A stretch of DNA of 55,564 nucleotides, taken from an uncultured Alphaproteobacteria bacterium. Its GTDB lineage: Bacteria; Pseudomonadota; Alphaproteobacteria; RF32; CAG-239. Below the pieces are notes generated by a model. The model saw only the letters and a list, made by a program, of their open reading frames with translations. It did not search any database and was not told the origin of the DNA. Below, in pieces: positions 1 through 8,607 of the stretch. A program made the position numbers and the translations under genes. The stretch's first letter is position 1. Every line of letters begins with the position of its first letter. The DNA is taken from the NCBI GenBank assembly GCA_944391395.1, contig CALXTI010000007.1, forward strand, positions 1 through 55,564, in the 5' to 3' direction.

Positions 1-28
1 AAACATAAAAAAATAACGTACGTTTGAT

Positions 29-262
29 TTATTCGCTATACAGACATAAGCTTTTTGCAGTTCGGCAGCGGGTAATAAGCGTTTGTTCCGGTGTAATCCC
101 CAGCCAGTTGGCAATCACATTCCAACGCTGTTGGTATCTTTCGCTGGCGTTGCCGCTTCTGACGTAATTCCACATATTGTTCAGCCAATAATGCGCCAGT
201 TCATGTGGAAGCGTGGAAAAATCCGCGCTTTCATTTGTAGTCGAACTCCCTTCTCCGGGAGT
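29..262 (-). pseudogene. C-terminal relic of a large mobile-element protein with an HELAH motif
   Basis: An open frame of 77 codons with no start codon near its 5' end. An in-frame TGA at 263-265 closes it inside the tRNA-derived repeat, so it is a fragment. The product contains STLPHELAHYWLNN and, about 25 residues on, WNVIANWLGITPEQ. From memory, the order STLxHExAHxxL followed by a W..WLG segment is typical of a metallopeptidase-like (HExxH) region in very large polyvalent proteins of phages and integrative elements. Its position directly beyond a duplicated tRNA-Ser 3' end suggests the remains of an element integrated at that tRNA gene. The family assignment is inference; the open frame and HELAH motif are seen directly. 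Confidence 0.5.
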
Positions 263-336
263 TCAAATCTCCCTGTTATTTAAAAAATAAAAGCCCCGAT
301 TTGTTCGGGGCACTCATTGGCGGAGAGAGGGAGATT
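228..336 (-). repeat. tRNA-Ser 3'-end/terminator duplication, distal copy
   Basis: This 109-bp segment repeats 397-505 with only two visible mismatches (offset 169 bp). On the minus strand it contains the last ~18 nt of the tRNA-Ser gene, its CCA, the following GCCCCGAACAAATCGGGGC hairpin, the T-rich tract, and a short T-arm-like palindrome (GAACTCCC...GGGAGTTC). Duplication of a tRNA 3' end with downstream sequence is the usual trace of site-specific integration. Confidence 0.85.
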
Positions 337-396
337 ACTTCGTTCACGGCGTTCATTCGCCTTTTACAAAGGCTCACCGGCGTCCTTCAAGTCCGC

Positions 397-505
397 CTTT
401 CACTTGTAGTCGAACTCCCTTCCCCGGGAGTTCAAATCTCCCTGTTATTTAAAAAATAAAAGCCCCGATTTGTTCGGGGCACTCATTGGCGGAGAGAGGG
501 AGATT
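397..505 (-). repeat. tRNA-Ser 3'-end/terminator duplication, copy joined to the intact tRNA
   Basis: Second copy of the 109-bp repeat. Its tRNA-derived end is the real 3' end of the intact tRNA-Ser gene at 487-576. The 60 bp between the copies (337-396) show no recognisable gene. The pair is best read as attachment-site-like direct repeats. Confidence 0.85.
450..480 (-). terminator. Rho-independent terminator of tRNA-Ser
   Basis: On the minus strand GCCCC-GAACAAATC-GGGGC (462-480) is followed by TTTTATTTTTTAAAT. It lies six bases beyond the tRNA CCA. The same hairpin is copied at 293-311 in the duplicated segment. Confidence 0.85.
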
Positions 506-576
506 CGAACTCCCGGAAGGGTCGCCCCTTCGACGGTTTTCAAGACCGCTGCATTAAACCGCTCTGCCATCTCTCC
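487..576 (-). tRNA. tRNA-Ser (anticodon UGA)
   Basis: On the minus strand the acceptor GGAGAGA at 576 pairs with TCTCTCC near 490. The anticodon loop CTTGAAA gives UGA. A long variable arm (CGAAGGGGCGACCCTTCCG type) follows, and the T-arm is GGGAGTTCGAATCTCCC. Discriminator G is at 490 and CCA is encoded at 487-489. The class II shape with a long variable arm and the UGA anticodon identify a serine tRNA. Its 3' end is the core of the duplicated repeat just downstream. Confidence 0.95.
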
Positions 577-762
577 ATATCTACTCTTTTATAACTTCTT
601 TCCAACTCTTAAAAATTGAAAACCGTCAAACGCTTTTCACGTCTCTTAAAACTTTTGAATTGTATTTACACGATGCAAACACAAAGGTCAAGAAAATTTT
701 TGTTGCCAACACACTGTTTTTAACGCTATGATACCAAAGGTTGATATTTAAAGGAAAACAAG

Positions 763-1590
763 ATGCGCAAAAATCTTATCCCGATGGCAATTTGCTATGA
801 CTTTGACGGTACCCTATCGCCGGGAAACATGCAAGAATACAGTTTTATCAAAAAACTCGGAATGACTGCCGACGAGTTCTGGAAGACCGCCAACGGCATG
901 GCCAAACAAAAAAAGATGGATGATATTTTGTCATACATGAAAGTTACGATTGATGAATCCCGTAAGCGTAAGTTGCCGATTACGCGGGAAGATTTTATGG
1001 CCTACGGCCACAACATCAAACTTTATAAAGGCGTGGAAGAATGGTTTGACCGCATCAACGCTTATGCGCTTTCCTGCGGCGTCAACCTGCAGCACTACAT
1101 TATTTCTTCCGGTTTAAAAGAAATGCTTGAAGGTACCGCCATTGCCGACAAATTTACCGAGATTTTTGCCTCAAGTTTTTTATACGATGAAAACGGCGCC
1201 GCAGTCTGGCCGGCAATCATCTTAAACTACACTTCCAAAACCCAATACTTGTTTCGCATCAACAAAGGCTGCCTGGATGTTACCGACACCGAAGGCGTCA
1301 ACCGCCACGTGGACAAAGCTTGCCGCCCGATGCCGTTTGAAAACATGATTTACATCGGCGACGGCAGCACGGATATTCCCTGCATGGCAATGTTGAACAA
1401 AGCCGGCGGCCACACGCTGGCGGTTTATAAAACCGGAACCAAAGAAAGAGCAAGCGCCTTAAACCGCGACGGTCGGGCGCACATGATTGCTCCGGCGGAT
1501 TATTCCGAAAACAAAGCCATAGACCGTTTTGTTAAAGCCGTGATTGACAAGGTCGTCGCCGATAACCGTCTCAAGAACGTCCGGCCATAA
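763..1590 (+). CDS. HAD-superfamily phosphatase (phosphoserine phosphatase-like)
   Basis: A cytoplasmic HAD-type hydrolase of 275 residues. Motif I is YDFDGTLS near residues 12-19, with D13 the expected nucleophile and D15 the acid/base. Motif II is the serine pair in YIISSG near 113. Motif IV is GDGSTDIPC near 199-207, whose aspartates would bind magnesium. The cap between motifs I and II is helical (KKLGMTADEFW). The start is supported by AAAGGA nine bases upstream. It stands alone, about 110 bp before pagP. Family-level function is phosphomonoester hydrolysis; the substrate cannot be read from the sequence, and phosphoserine-phosphatase likeness is inferred from the motif layout. Confidence 0.8.
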   Translation: MRKNLIPMAICYDFDGTLSPGNMQEYSFIKKLGMTADEFWKTANGMAKQKKMDDILSYMKVTIDESRKRKLPITREDFMAYGHNIKLYKGVEEWFDRINAYALSCGVNLQHYIISSGLKEMLEGTAIADKFTEIFASSFLYDENGAAVWPAIILNYTSKTQYLFRINKGCLDVTDTEGVNRHVDKACRPMPFENMIYIGDGSTDIPCMAMLNKAGGHTLAVYKTGTKERASALNRDGRAHMIAPADYSENKAIDRFVKAVIDKVVADNRLKNVRP

Positions 1591-1699
1591 GGTCATGGAT
1601 ACCATCCGACTTATGCAAATATTAAAAAAAAAACACTTGTAATTTACAGATGCCGGCTTATAACAAAAGGCAATGCTGAATTAGTTATGGATATAAAAA

Positions 1700-2266
1700 A
1701 TGTCAAAAAAGATATGGACGATTGTGTTGTTATTGTTATGCTTTCCTTTCACGGTGTTTGCTGATGAAACCGTCGAAGCCGACGGTATGGACTGGAAAGA
1801 AAAAATCAAAAACACCTTAAGCGAAACCTGGAACGGCGGTCAATATGACCTTTATGTCCCGCTTTATGCCTGGCACAACCGCCTGACTTATGATGACGAA
1901 CATATTGATAAATATAATGAAAACCCCTGGGGCGCGGGGCTTGGCGTTTCGCGTTATGATGCCGACGGCGACTGGCACGCCTTATATGCCATGGCTTTTA
2001 TTGATTCCAACGATTATGTGGAAACCATGTTCGGCTACGCTTTCATGAAAAACTGGTATTTCGGACAGAAAAAGGATTTCCGCGCCGGTGTCGGTTTTAC
2101 GGTGGGCTTGACCCAGCGGCACGAATACGCCTACATTCCGGTTCCGCTGCCGCTGCCGATGTTTGGCTTTGGCTACAAAAACTTAGACGTGCAGGCGGCT
2201 TACGTCCCCGGTGTTGAAAACGACGGCAACGTGCTGTTCGTCTGGACAAAGATCCAGCTAAATTAA
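1700..2266 (+). CDS. pagP: Lipid A palmitoyltransferase PagP
   Basis: An outer-membrane enzyme that moves palmitate from a phospholipid to lipid A. The 188-residue product begins with a signal peptide (MSKKIWTIVLLLLC...VFA, cut after about residue 21), as in PagP. Key residues match: H59 in YAWHNR, then D102-S103 in MAFIDSND, corresponding to the catalytic His, Asp and Ser of the E. coli enzyme. The context WGAGLGVSRYDADGDWHALY also matches the family. The rest alternates like a small beta-barrel and ends with polar residues after an aromatic strand. It is monocistronic and followed by a hairpin. PagP is common in enterics, Bordetella and Legionella and, as far as I know, less usual in alphaproteobacteria. 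Confidence 0.9.
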   Translation: MSKKIWTIVLLLLCFPFTVFADETVEADGMDWKEKIKNTLSETWNGGQYDLYVPLYAWHNRLTYDDEHIDKYNENPWGAGLGVSRYDADGDWHALYAMAFIDSNDYVETMFGYAFMKNWYFGQKKDFRAGVGFTVGLTQRHEYAYIPVPLPLPMFGFGYKNLDVQAAYVPGVENDGNVLFVWTKIQLN

Positions 2267-2285
2267 AAGGACTGCTTTTACTTTA

Positions 2286-2326
2286 CCCCCGTTGCAGCAA
2301 TCCACAACGGGGGATTGTTATCGTTT
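2286..2326 (+). terminator. Probable terminator after pagP
   Basis: CCCCCGTTG...CAACGGGGG forms a perfect 9-bp stem at 2286-2313, followed by a weakly T-rich tract (ATTGTTATCGTTTTT). Confidence 0.7.
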
Positions 2327-2468
2327 TTACTAAAACAGATAATAACATTGTAAAGTTTTTGCGGGATTTTACATCGCGGAAATGTTTTATAAATAAAGTT
2401 TTAATATTTACAATAAGTTAATTTAGGGTAGAATACCGTATAAATCATACGAGTATCGGAGATACAAC

Positions 2469-3170
2469 ATGCCGCATAAAAATAAATCATATAACAGCTG
2501 TAACGAACCTTATGGGGAAACTTATTGCATTGATGATGGTCTTTGGTATGACGATGATACTGAAACACTTCCGGAACCGTTATCAAATCCCGTACAACCG
2601 TGTGTTTTTTTCATAACTTCTCTGCTTGGCGAATATTGTATAGATGATCAATACGGGATATCCATGCAAGAAAAAGAAGATTTAATTGATTGTATGAAAT
2701 GGTTGGAAAAAGAAGGTAACGATCATATTGGTAATTTTGCCTATAATATTTCTTTTCAAATATACTCCGATGGCACATGCTGTAATTTTCAATATGAATA
2801 TCCTCAGTTTAGATATTTAAAAGACTTTATAGAAAACGTAAAACAGAAAAAGAAAGCATTGTTTTATTCAGATTGTTATTCTTCTTGTAAATTTATCGTT
2901 TTTTACAAAAATAATGACACAATCCGATTTATCGTACAACTATACTATGATGGGTTGGATAACACATTAAAAAACATTCTGGATGTTGTGATCGACCGAA
3001 ACGATTTTATACAACAATTTGAAAAGGTGCTTAATGACACACATTCTTACTTAATATCCTATATAAATAATTATTGTAAAATCAATAAAATTTCAACTCC
3101 GGCAAAACAAAAAATGATCAGGCTTGCAAACTCCGTGATTAAAAAAGGATATGAAATAAACAAGCAATAA
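2469..3170 (+). CDS. Hypothetical protein, AT-rich gene
   Basis: A 233-residue protein I do not recognise. The start ATG follows CGGAGATACAAC, a clear ribosome site. The N-terminal 40 residues are rich in Asn, Tyr, Asp and Cys and contain two YCIDD motifs (near 18 and 56). The rest is charged, with no signal peptide or membrane segment. Base composition is more AT-rich than the neighbouring pagP gene. It converges with the next gene, leaving only four bases between the two stops. Short, AT-rich convergent pairs like this are common accessory genes, but no function can be assigned. Confidence 0.6.
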   Translation: MPHKNKSYNSCNEPYGETYCIDDGLWYDDDTETLPEPLSNPVQPCVFFITSLLGEYCIDDQYGISMQEKEDLIDCMKWLEKEGNDHIGNFAYNISFQIYSDGTCCNFQYEYPQFRYLKDFIENVKQKKKALFYSDCYSSCKFIVFYKNNDTIRFIVQLYYDGLDNTLKNILDVVIDRNDFIQQFEKVLNDTHSYLISYINNYCKINKISTPAKQKMIRLANSVIKKGYEINKQ

Positions 3171-3174
3171 TTTA

Positions 3175-3633
3175 TTATTTTTTATCCGGGATATTTCTTA
3201 ATTCATCTATAAATTTTGCATATTGCGTTTTCTCAAACTCAAAACAAAGTCCATAATCATCGTAACATCTGATGCGGTTAAAATCTTTCCAGACAACGCC
3301 ATCATCGGTATAAATCACATGAGCTTCAACACTATCGCATTCCGCAACACCGCAGCTGCAGCAAACAAGCATCGCTTTTTCCGTTCCGTTGCTTAATTGT
3401 GCTTTTTGCAGATATTCATAAAGTTCACCGGGTATCAGATGGCAATATTCAAGCGGTTCTTCATCTCTATTTTGCCGGTTTAATATTTTTATTTGAGCTT
3501 CTTTGATATATTCCAAAATATCTTTACCGTTTATCCTGATTCCGCAACGATTGAAATCTCCCAGCCAATCCCTGCTTTCATCATCTATATTAGCATCAAT
3601 GCTTAATTCTATGTCATCATACCGTTTTGTCAT
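3175..3633 (-). CDS. Hypothetical protein
   Basis: An unrecognised acidic protein of 152 residues. I take the second in-frame ATG (3633) as the start because AAGGAT lies seven bases before it; the ATG at 3651 has no such site. It begins MTKRYDDIELSIDANID, contains a cysteine cluster (MLVCCSCGVAECDS) mid-protein that could bind a metal, and is otherwise soluble with many Asp, Glu and Tyr. The YEYLQKAQL and FEFEKTQYAKFIDELR stretches look helical. Its AT-rich composition matches the converging gene at 2469-3170. An immunity-type role would be speculation. The 289 bp between it and anmK hold no gene I can see. Confidence 0.55.
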   Translation of the reverse strand: MTKRYDDIELSIDANIDDESRDWLGDFNRCGIRINGKDILEYIKEAQIKILNRQNRDEEPLEYCHLIPGELYEYLQKAQLSNGTEKAMLVCCSCGVAECDSVEAHVIYTDDGVVWKDFNRIRCYDDYGLCFEFEKTQYAKFIDELRNIPDKK

Positions 3634-3922
3634 CGTAGTATCCTTACGCATTAGATTAAATAAAGGAATTTAATTTTTCAAGAATTTAAATTAATCATAT
3701 TCCCTTAAATCATCATCAATTAAAAATGAATAATCATCAGCAAACCGGAAAATCACGACGGCGAAAAATCTTGTCGTTTGACCTCGTATATCAGTATGGA
3801 GCAATTTTTTAGATTTTCGGTATTTGGTTTTGGGCTTGTATTAAAAACATCTTTTTATTGACAATAAAAAATTTTAATAGCCATACTGGATTTATGTTAA
3901 TCGTATACAAAACGGATAGGCC

Positions 3923-5218
3923 ATGAGTTCATCATATTACTGTATCGGCGTCATGACAGGAAATTCTTTAGATGCCGTTGATGCCGTCTTAACCCACTTT
4001 GAAGGAGATAAAATATCTGATATCTGCGGACATTCAAGAGAAATTCCGTCAAACATATCATTCGGGTTTCGCAGATTAAAAGAAATGTTGGCACAAAATG
4101 ACGGTGATATAAAAAATATCGCCTCTAATCCGAAATTGCATTTTAAAGATTTACACGATGCTTATGTTCGTCTGGTGGCGCAAACGGTTAATGAGCTGAT
4201 AGAAAAATCAAATTTTGAAAAAAATAAGATAGATGCCATAGGTTTTCATGGGCAAACTTGTTATCATCTGCCTCCTTCCGTTGCCGCAACCGGGAAACAA
4301 CCAAACACCCTGCAAATAGGCTCCGGGCAAATGTTGTCTGATTTAACTCATTTGCCCGTGGCTTTTGATTTCCGTTCCGATGACTTGATGAATGGCGGCG
4401 AAGCGGCGCCGTTGGCTCCCGTGCATAATCAGCACTTGGCGCGTGATTTAAAAACAAAAGGAATATTTCCCGTCGCTTTTTGCAACGGCGGAAACACCGG
4501 AAACATCGCCATTGTTTATGAAAACAAAGTTATCGGATGGGATACGGGGCCTTTCAATCATTTCGTTGACTATTTGATGCGTTCTGAAAAACATGAAAAT
4601 TGCGATTGGAACGGTAAATACGGAAAACAAGGTAAAATAGATTTATCTTTATTAAATGAACTATTTAATCATGCCGTGCAAACTCAAAGCGGCGAAAATT
4701 TTCTGCTTAAAAATCCGCCAAAATCATCGGATCCGGCATGGTATAAAAACACTCCCAAACTGATAGATACAAATATTGCTTTTGCAGACCGCGTTCGCAC
4801 GGTCGAATTCTTCAGCGCTTATATATTTGCTTACGCGTTGCGCCATTCCCCCATCGGCACGCCTAGTCATTTTTTAATATTTGGCGGAGGGTGGAATAAT
4901 CCTATCATAAAAAATGATTTTCAAAATCTTTTACGGGGCAAGGCGCCCATTCTTCCCGAACACGAGAAAATCTTTCAAAAAATCAAAAAAACGGACGCCG
5001 AGATTGTATGGTCCGATGATTATGGGTATAACGGAAAATATATGGAAGCCAGAATTTTTGCGGATATGACCAAATGCCTTCTCACCCAAACACCGTTTAC
5101 CTATCCGGAAATAACCGGTTGCAAAGAACCGACGGTCGGAGGAATTTTGGTTTATCCCGGTCAAAAAAACACTCAGCTTTGGTCGCGGGCAGCCAAAGGA
5201 TGGAAATCATCGTTATGA
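3923..5218 (+). CDS. anmK: Anhydro-N-acetylmuramic acid kinase
   Basis: A cytoplasmic kinase of peptidoglycan recycling: it opens and phosphorylates 1,6-anhydro-MurNAc to MurNAc-6-phosphate using ATP. The 431-residue product is longer than the usual ~370. Family motifs in order are GVMTGNSLDAVD (9-20, nucleotide/sugar loop), GFHGQT (107-112), FRSDDLMNGGEAAPLAP (150-166, holding the catalytic-aspartate region), FCNGGNTGNI and WDTGPFN. The SGTSLDG of most members reads TGNSLDA here, a mild departure. Extra length lies in the middle and C-terminal third. The start follows GGATAGG. It is a single gene, tail-to-tail with the wecB operon end 59 bp away. No nagK or murQ partner is visible nearby. 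Confidence 0.85.
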   Translation: MSSSYYCIGVMTGNSLDAVDAVLTHFEGDKISDICGHSREIPSNISFGFRRLKEMLAQNDGDIKNIASNPKLHFKDLHDAYVRLVAQTVNELIEKSNFEKNKIDAIGFHGQTCYHLPPSVAATGKQPNTLQIGSGQMLSDLTHLPVAFDFRSDDLMNGGEAAPLAPVHNQHLARDLKTKGIFPVAFCNGGNTGNIAIVYENKVIGWDTGPFNHFVDYLMRSEKHENCDWNGKYGKQGKIDLSLLNELFNHAVQTQSGENFLLKNPPKSSDPAWYKNTPKLIDTNIAFADRVRTVEFFSAYIFAYALRHSPIGTPSHFLIFGGGWNNPIIKNDFQNLLRGKAPILPEHEKIFQKIKKTDAEIVWSDDYGYNGKYMEARIFADMTKCLLTQTPFTYPEITGCKEPTVGGILVYPGQKNTQLWSRAAKGWKSSL

Positions 5219-5277
5219 TAAATTTTTGCACTTGCCAATGAAAAACTCAATCGTCAAAACAAAAGGAAAAATTTATT

Positions 5278-6393
5278 TTATTGCAAACCACTTTCAGTGG
5301 GCAACCTAGCAAAATATTGCGCAATGATTTTTTCTATCTTCTCGGCGGCGTGTCCCTTGCCGTATAAATACTTTTTGTTAAGGGCGTTTCGTGATGAATC
5401 GTCAATTTTTTTTGATGCACAAATAAAAATTTTTTGCCCCTCTACCCCGACCAACTGTCCTACTTTATTTTCGACGATTTCCGTTCTTTCCGTTTTTTCC
5501 CTTAAAATCAAAAGCTGACATCCCAAATAACACGCTTCTTCTTGTATTCCGCCGCTATCTGTCAAAACCAAACAACAATTTTTCAGCAAGTGTAATACAT
5601 CAATGTAATTAAGCGGCGGAATTATATGAACATTGCCGTATTTTTGTAAATTATTGATAACAATATCTTTGACATTGGGGTTGGGATGTATCGGAATTAT
5701 AATATTTATATCCGTATATTTTTCGGCAATCAGAGAAATTCCATGAATTATCGAGCTCAGATGCCGGTGATTTTCTCTTCTGTGAATAGTTACCAATATG
5801 TTTTTTTTCTGAGGTTTAAGAGGAACGTCCGTCAAAGAAATTTGCTTTTGCAACACGGATTTTGCCGCATCAATAACGGTATTTCCCGTAATATATATTT
5901 TTTTGGCAGCAATCCCTTCCCGTAACAAATTTTGCTTTGCCGTTTTGGTCGGCGCAAAATGCAACGTCGCAATTCGCGCAATCATCTGCCTTAAGGCTTC
6001 TTCGGGGAAAGGTTGCTGTAAATCATGGGTTCTTAAGCCGGCTTCCAGATGAAAAACCGGTATATGATTATAATATCCCCAAAGTGCTCCGCAGAAAGCG
6101 CTTAATGTATCTCCTTGTACGATTATTGCATCAAAATCCACACCGCAACAGCTCAATTTATCCATTATTTTGACCTGGGCGGAACATAAATTTTGATTTT
6201 TTGTCATAACATTCAAAGAAAAATTAGGATTTATATTCCAGAAAGATAACATCTGAGCGGATAATTCCCGCTGCTGTTCGGTATTGCATAAAAAAACTTT
6301 ATATTTATCCTGATGTTTTCTTAAAACATTTATCAACGGGCATAATTTTATAACCTCCGGTCTTGTTCCGAATATAATTAAAATATTCAACAT
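5278..6393 (-). CDS. wecB: UDP-N-acetylglucosamine 2-epimerase (non-hydrolysing)
   Basis: Interconverts UDP-GlcNAc and UDP-ManNAc, normally for surface polysaccharide. The 371-residue protein has the GT-B-like epimerase motifs: FGTRPEVIKLCPL (8-20), QGDT with D95, HLEAGLR with E117, PFPEE with E131, TIHRREN with H204, and TDSGGIQEE. The D95, E117 and E131 positions coincide with catalytic residues of E. coli WecB. Its ATG overlaps the NUDIX stop by one base (TAATG), so it is translationally coupled. It is the last gene of a five-gene minus-strand operon. No UDP-ManNAc dehydrogenase or glycosyltransferase accompanies it, so the product may serve a small molecule instead of a polymer. That is inference. 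Confidence 0.9.
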   Translation of the reverse strand: MLNILIIFGTRPEVIKLCPLINVLRKHQDKYKVFLCNTEQQRELSAQMLSFWNINPNFSLNVMTKNQNLCSAQVKIMDKLSCCGVDFDAIIVQGDTLSAFCGALWGYYNHIPVFHLEAGLRTHDLQQPFPEEALRQMIARIATLHFAPTKTAKQNLLREGIAAKKIYITGNTVIDAAKSVLQKQISLTDVPLKPQKKNILVTIHRRENHRHLSSIIHGISLIAEKYTDINIIIPIHPNPNVKDIVINNLQKYGNVHIIPPLNYIDVLHLLKNCCLVLTDSGGIQEEACYLGCQLLILREKTERTEIVENKVGQLVGVEGQKIFICASKKIDDSSRNALNKKYLYGKGHAAEKIEKIIAQYFARLPTESGLQ

Positions 6394-7037
6394 TAATTTT
6401 CTTCCATAAAGGCCTTTAATGTCAAAATTTTTTCTAAAATGCTTTTATCCGTGAAATAATCAGGAATAATTCTTTCCGGGGTTATATCTGTTGTCGACGA
6501 AGTTATCAGGCTCCTTGTGTTTCTATCCAACAAAAACTCACGGGCTTTTATTTTTGAAAGATTGTTTGTTAACAATTTCAAATAATCGCCGATATCTACT
6601 TCAATAACAGATTTTACTTCCTCATCCATTAATTCAAAAGAAATATCTTCTATGCCGTTTTTCAACTCAATGCCATAAAAATATTGAAATTCCCTGATTT
6701 TATACGTTGGCGCCGGATCACAGTTACAGATTCTGATTCCCAAAAATTTGAGCTGATCCGAAGAAATCTTTAAACCTAATTCCTCCCGCGTTTCACGCAA
6801 TCCGGCTTCAATAATACTTTCAGCTTCTTCGACATGTCCTCCCACGCTGAAATCCATATAATCCGGCCGTTCAAAACTATATGTTTCTTTAGGGAAAATA
6901 GTTTGGAAATAAATTTTTTGCCGAGCGGCGTCATATAAGATTCCGGAAAACACCTTATGCCACAATCCTTTTTGATGCACGATTTTTTTATCTTCCATAT
7001 ATAAAAAATCCATTTCCGAAGAATATACTTTTAACAT
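6393..7037 (-). CDS. NUDIX hydrolase
   Basis: A soluble NUDIX enzyme of 214 residues that should hydrolyse a nucleoside diphosphate linked to some group X. The NUDIX box is complete at residues 67-89: G67, E73, R81-E82, E85-E86 and G88 all fit G-x5-E-x7-REUxEExGU. The N-terminal part (LWHKVFSGILYDA...PDYMDFSVGGHVE) resembles the isopentenyl-diphosphate-isomerase-like and YfcD branch of NUDIX proteins. It sits one base after the upstream gene and overlaps wecB by one base. In this operon it could act on a nucleotide-sugar or radical SAM-derived metabolite, or clean up damaged nucleotides; neither can be decided from sequence. Confidence 0.85.
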   Translation of the reverse strand: MLKVYSSEMDFLYMEDKKIVHQKGLWHKVFSGILYDAARQKIYFQTIFPKETYSFERPDYMDFSVGGHVEEAESIIEAGLRETREELGLKISSDQLKFLGIRICNCDPAPTYKIREFQYFYGIELKNGIEDISFELMDEEVKSVIEVDIGDYLKLLTNNLSKIKAREFLLDRNTRSLITSSTTDITPERIIPDYFTDKSILEKILTLKAFMEEN

Positions 7038-7038
7038 A

Positions 7039-7593
7039 TTAACACCTTTCGTTATTCAAAAAATCCAACGCCGACTCAATCATCGTCGAAAATTCCGTTT
7101 CAATATCTATTTGTAAAGTATCTGCCAGAAAACTTAAAATTTCGACAATATTAAAATATATGAAAAGAAATTGAGCGCGTTCGTCTCGGTTTAAATTTGG
7201 TTTTATATTCAGGCAAATCATGCAGGAATCCAGTAATTGTGCCGATAAATTAAATAAGTCAATCATGGCTTCGGTATAGGATTCATATTTTTTAGCATTG
7301 ATTGTTTTTATTTCCGAATTTTTAATTGCAAAAAAATTATAGATTGAACATACGGACAAAAAACAATCGCATAATTCATCCGAAATGTTGTTTAAGCATC
7401 TATTGGGCTGATTCCACGGCAAAACGTTTTTTATCAATCCTTGATTTATCAAGCTCTGAGATAAATGCCCGATTTGAATATTTAATTCAATGACCGATTC
7501 CTTTAATCCCCAAGTTTGATTAAATTTTTTTATGAACTTATATTGCAATTCGTTTGCTTGCGGACTTAAGTTCAAGACCATAGACATACTCAT
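7039..7593 (-). CDS. Small alpha-helical protein, possibly MazG-like
   Basis: A 184-residue protein read from the ATG at 7593, which overlaps the radical SAM stop as ATGA; an upstream start at 7632 lacks support. It is almost entirely helical. LQYKFIKKFNQTWGLKESVIELNIQIGHLSQSL and ISDELCDCFLSVCSIYNFF recall the pattern of MazG and dUTPase-like NTP pyrophosphatases (helix, E-rich helix, then EL.D motif), though the canonical ExxE and ExxD spacing is imperfect. A second helical half holds MIDLFNLSAQLLD and FLADTLQID. The MazG reading is tentative. Adjacent NUDIX and radical SAM genes make a nucleotide-linked role plausible. Confidence 0.55.
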   Translation of the reverse strand: MSMSMVLNLSPQANELQYKFIKKFNQTWGLKESVIELNIQIGHLSQSLINQGLIKNVLPWNQPNRCLNNISDELCDCFLSVCSIYNFFAIKNSEIKTINAKKYESYTEAMIDLFNLSAQLLDSCMICLNIKPNLNRDERAQFLFIYFNIVEILSFLADTLQIDIETEFSTMIESALDFLNNERC

Positions 7594-8606
7594 AATTCCA
7601 CCCACTCTCCGTTTATAAAATAATTTTGCCAATATGAATTGTTTTTTTGTTTTTCCGAATTATGTGTTTTTCCGGCATCGGCATTTTTCAACAATCCGAA
7701 AAGTTCTATTTCTTCTTTGTTTGTTTTTTGCGGTTTTTCCCAATTATAGAACTCCCCGCAAATATTTCTCTGCGCATCTGGACACAAATTATATTTTACA
7801 CATCTTGAAGATTTATACAGACCATACAAGCAAGGTTGTTTCAGCAATGATGACATCAAACATACATTATCGACAAACACTTTGTAATGATTCGCCCGGG
7901 CTAATTTTATGATTGTATCAAACGCGCCTTTGGGAACAAAGCATTCCGGATTGATGCCCGCGTCATAAGCTTTTTGAGCCTCCGGCCAATAATCTCCACA
8001 GCTCATATACGGGTACAGTTTAAGACCCGTCATACAAGAACCGATACAATATTTTTTGACCTCGTTCATAACTTTTTTCAATATTTTCGGATCACTGTTT
8101 TGCGGAATTAAAGGACGCCAATAATGCGCGCAAGGAATACCGTATTGATGCAAATTGCGCATGGAAACCAGCGCATCCAACACACCTTTATGTCTAACGC
8201 CTTTCTCAAAAGAATCGGGCAAACCGGAATAGCTGACATAAACACATATTTTCAACCCTTTTTTGATATAAGTCGAAATAATCCCGGCATCTTCCGTCGT
8301 AATTTCTCTTTTTGTTATAGCCGTTATTAAATTTGTAACTTTATTTTTTAACAGTTCTTCCAAAACTTCAAAAAAGACCCTTTTATTGTCTTTTGTTGCA
8401 AAAATATCGGTATTGGGCATTATACAGACCGGAACATCCTTTGCAAACAAAGGGGATTGCAACAGCTGCATCACAGCATCGCGCGCAGAACAAACCGACA
8501 TGGGATTAATTTGTTTGTTTTTTCCTAAAAAACAATAACAGCAGTTGTTTGGACATCCTACAACATTATTTAACGCTATCCAAGATGCATGTCTTTCAAC
8601 CAACAT
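7590..8606 (-). CDS. Radical SAM protein with a C-terminal cysteine cluster
   Basis: A 338-residue putative radical SAM enzyme. The cluster motif is near the N-terminus: C18-x3-C22-x2-C25 in VGCPNNCCYCF, the standard spacing for the 4Fe-4S cluster that cleaves S-adenosylmethionine. The following CIMPNTDIFATK, VTNLITAITKR and KICVYVSYSG strands fit the partial TIM barrel, as in spore photoproduct lyase-like members. Near the end four more cysteines (C259, C269, C275, C283) could hold an auxiliary cluster or zinc. It starts one base after the upstream gene and overlaps the downstream one as ATGA. Substrate unknown. No precursor peptide gene is apparent next to it, which argues weakly against a RiPP pathway. 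Confidence 0.8.
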   Translation of the reverse strand: MLVERHASWIALNNVVGCPNNCCYCFLGKNKQINPMSVCSARDAVMQLLQSPLFAKDVPVCIMPNTDIFATKDNKRVFFEVLEELLKNKVTNLITAITKREITTEDAGIISTYIKKGLKICVYVSYSGLPDSFEKGVRHKGVLDALVSMRNLHQYGIPCAHYWRPLIPQNSDPKILKKVMNEVKKYCIGSCMTGLKLYPYMSCGDYWPEAQKAYDAGINPECFVPKGAFDTIIKLARANHYKVFVDNVCLMSSLLKQPCLYGLYKSSRCVKYNLCPDAQRNICGEFYNWEKPQKTNKEEIELFGLLKNADAGKTHNSEKQKNNSYWQNYFINGEWVEL

Positions 8607-8607
8607 A

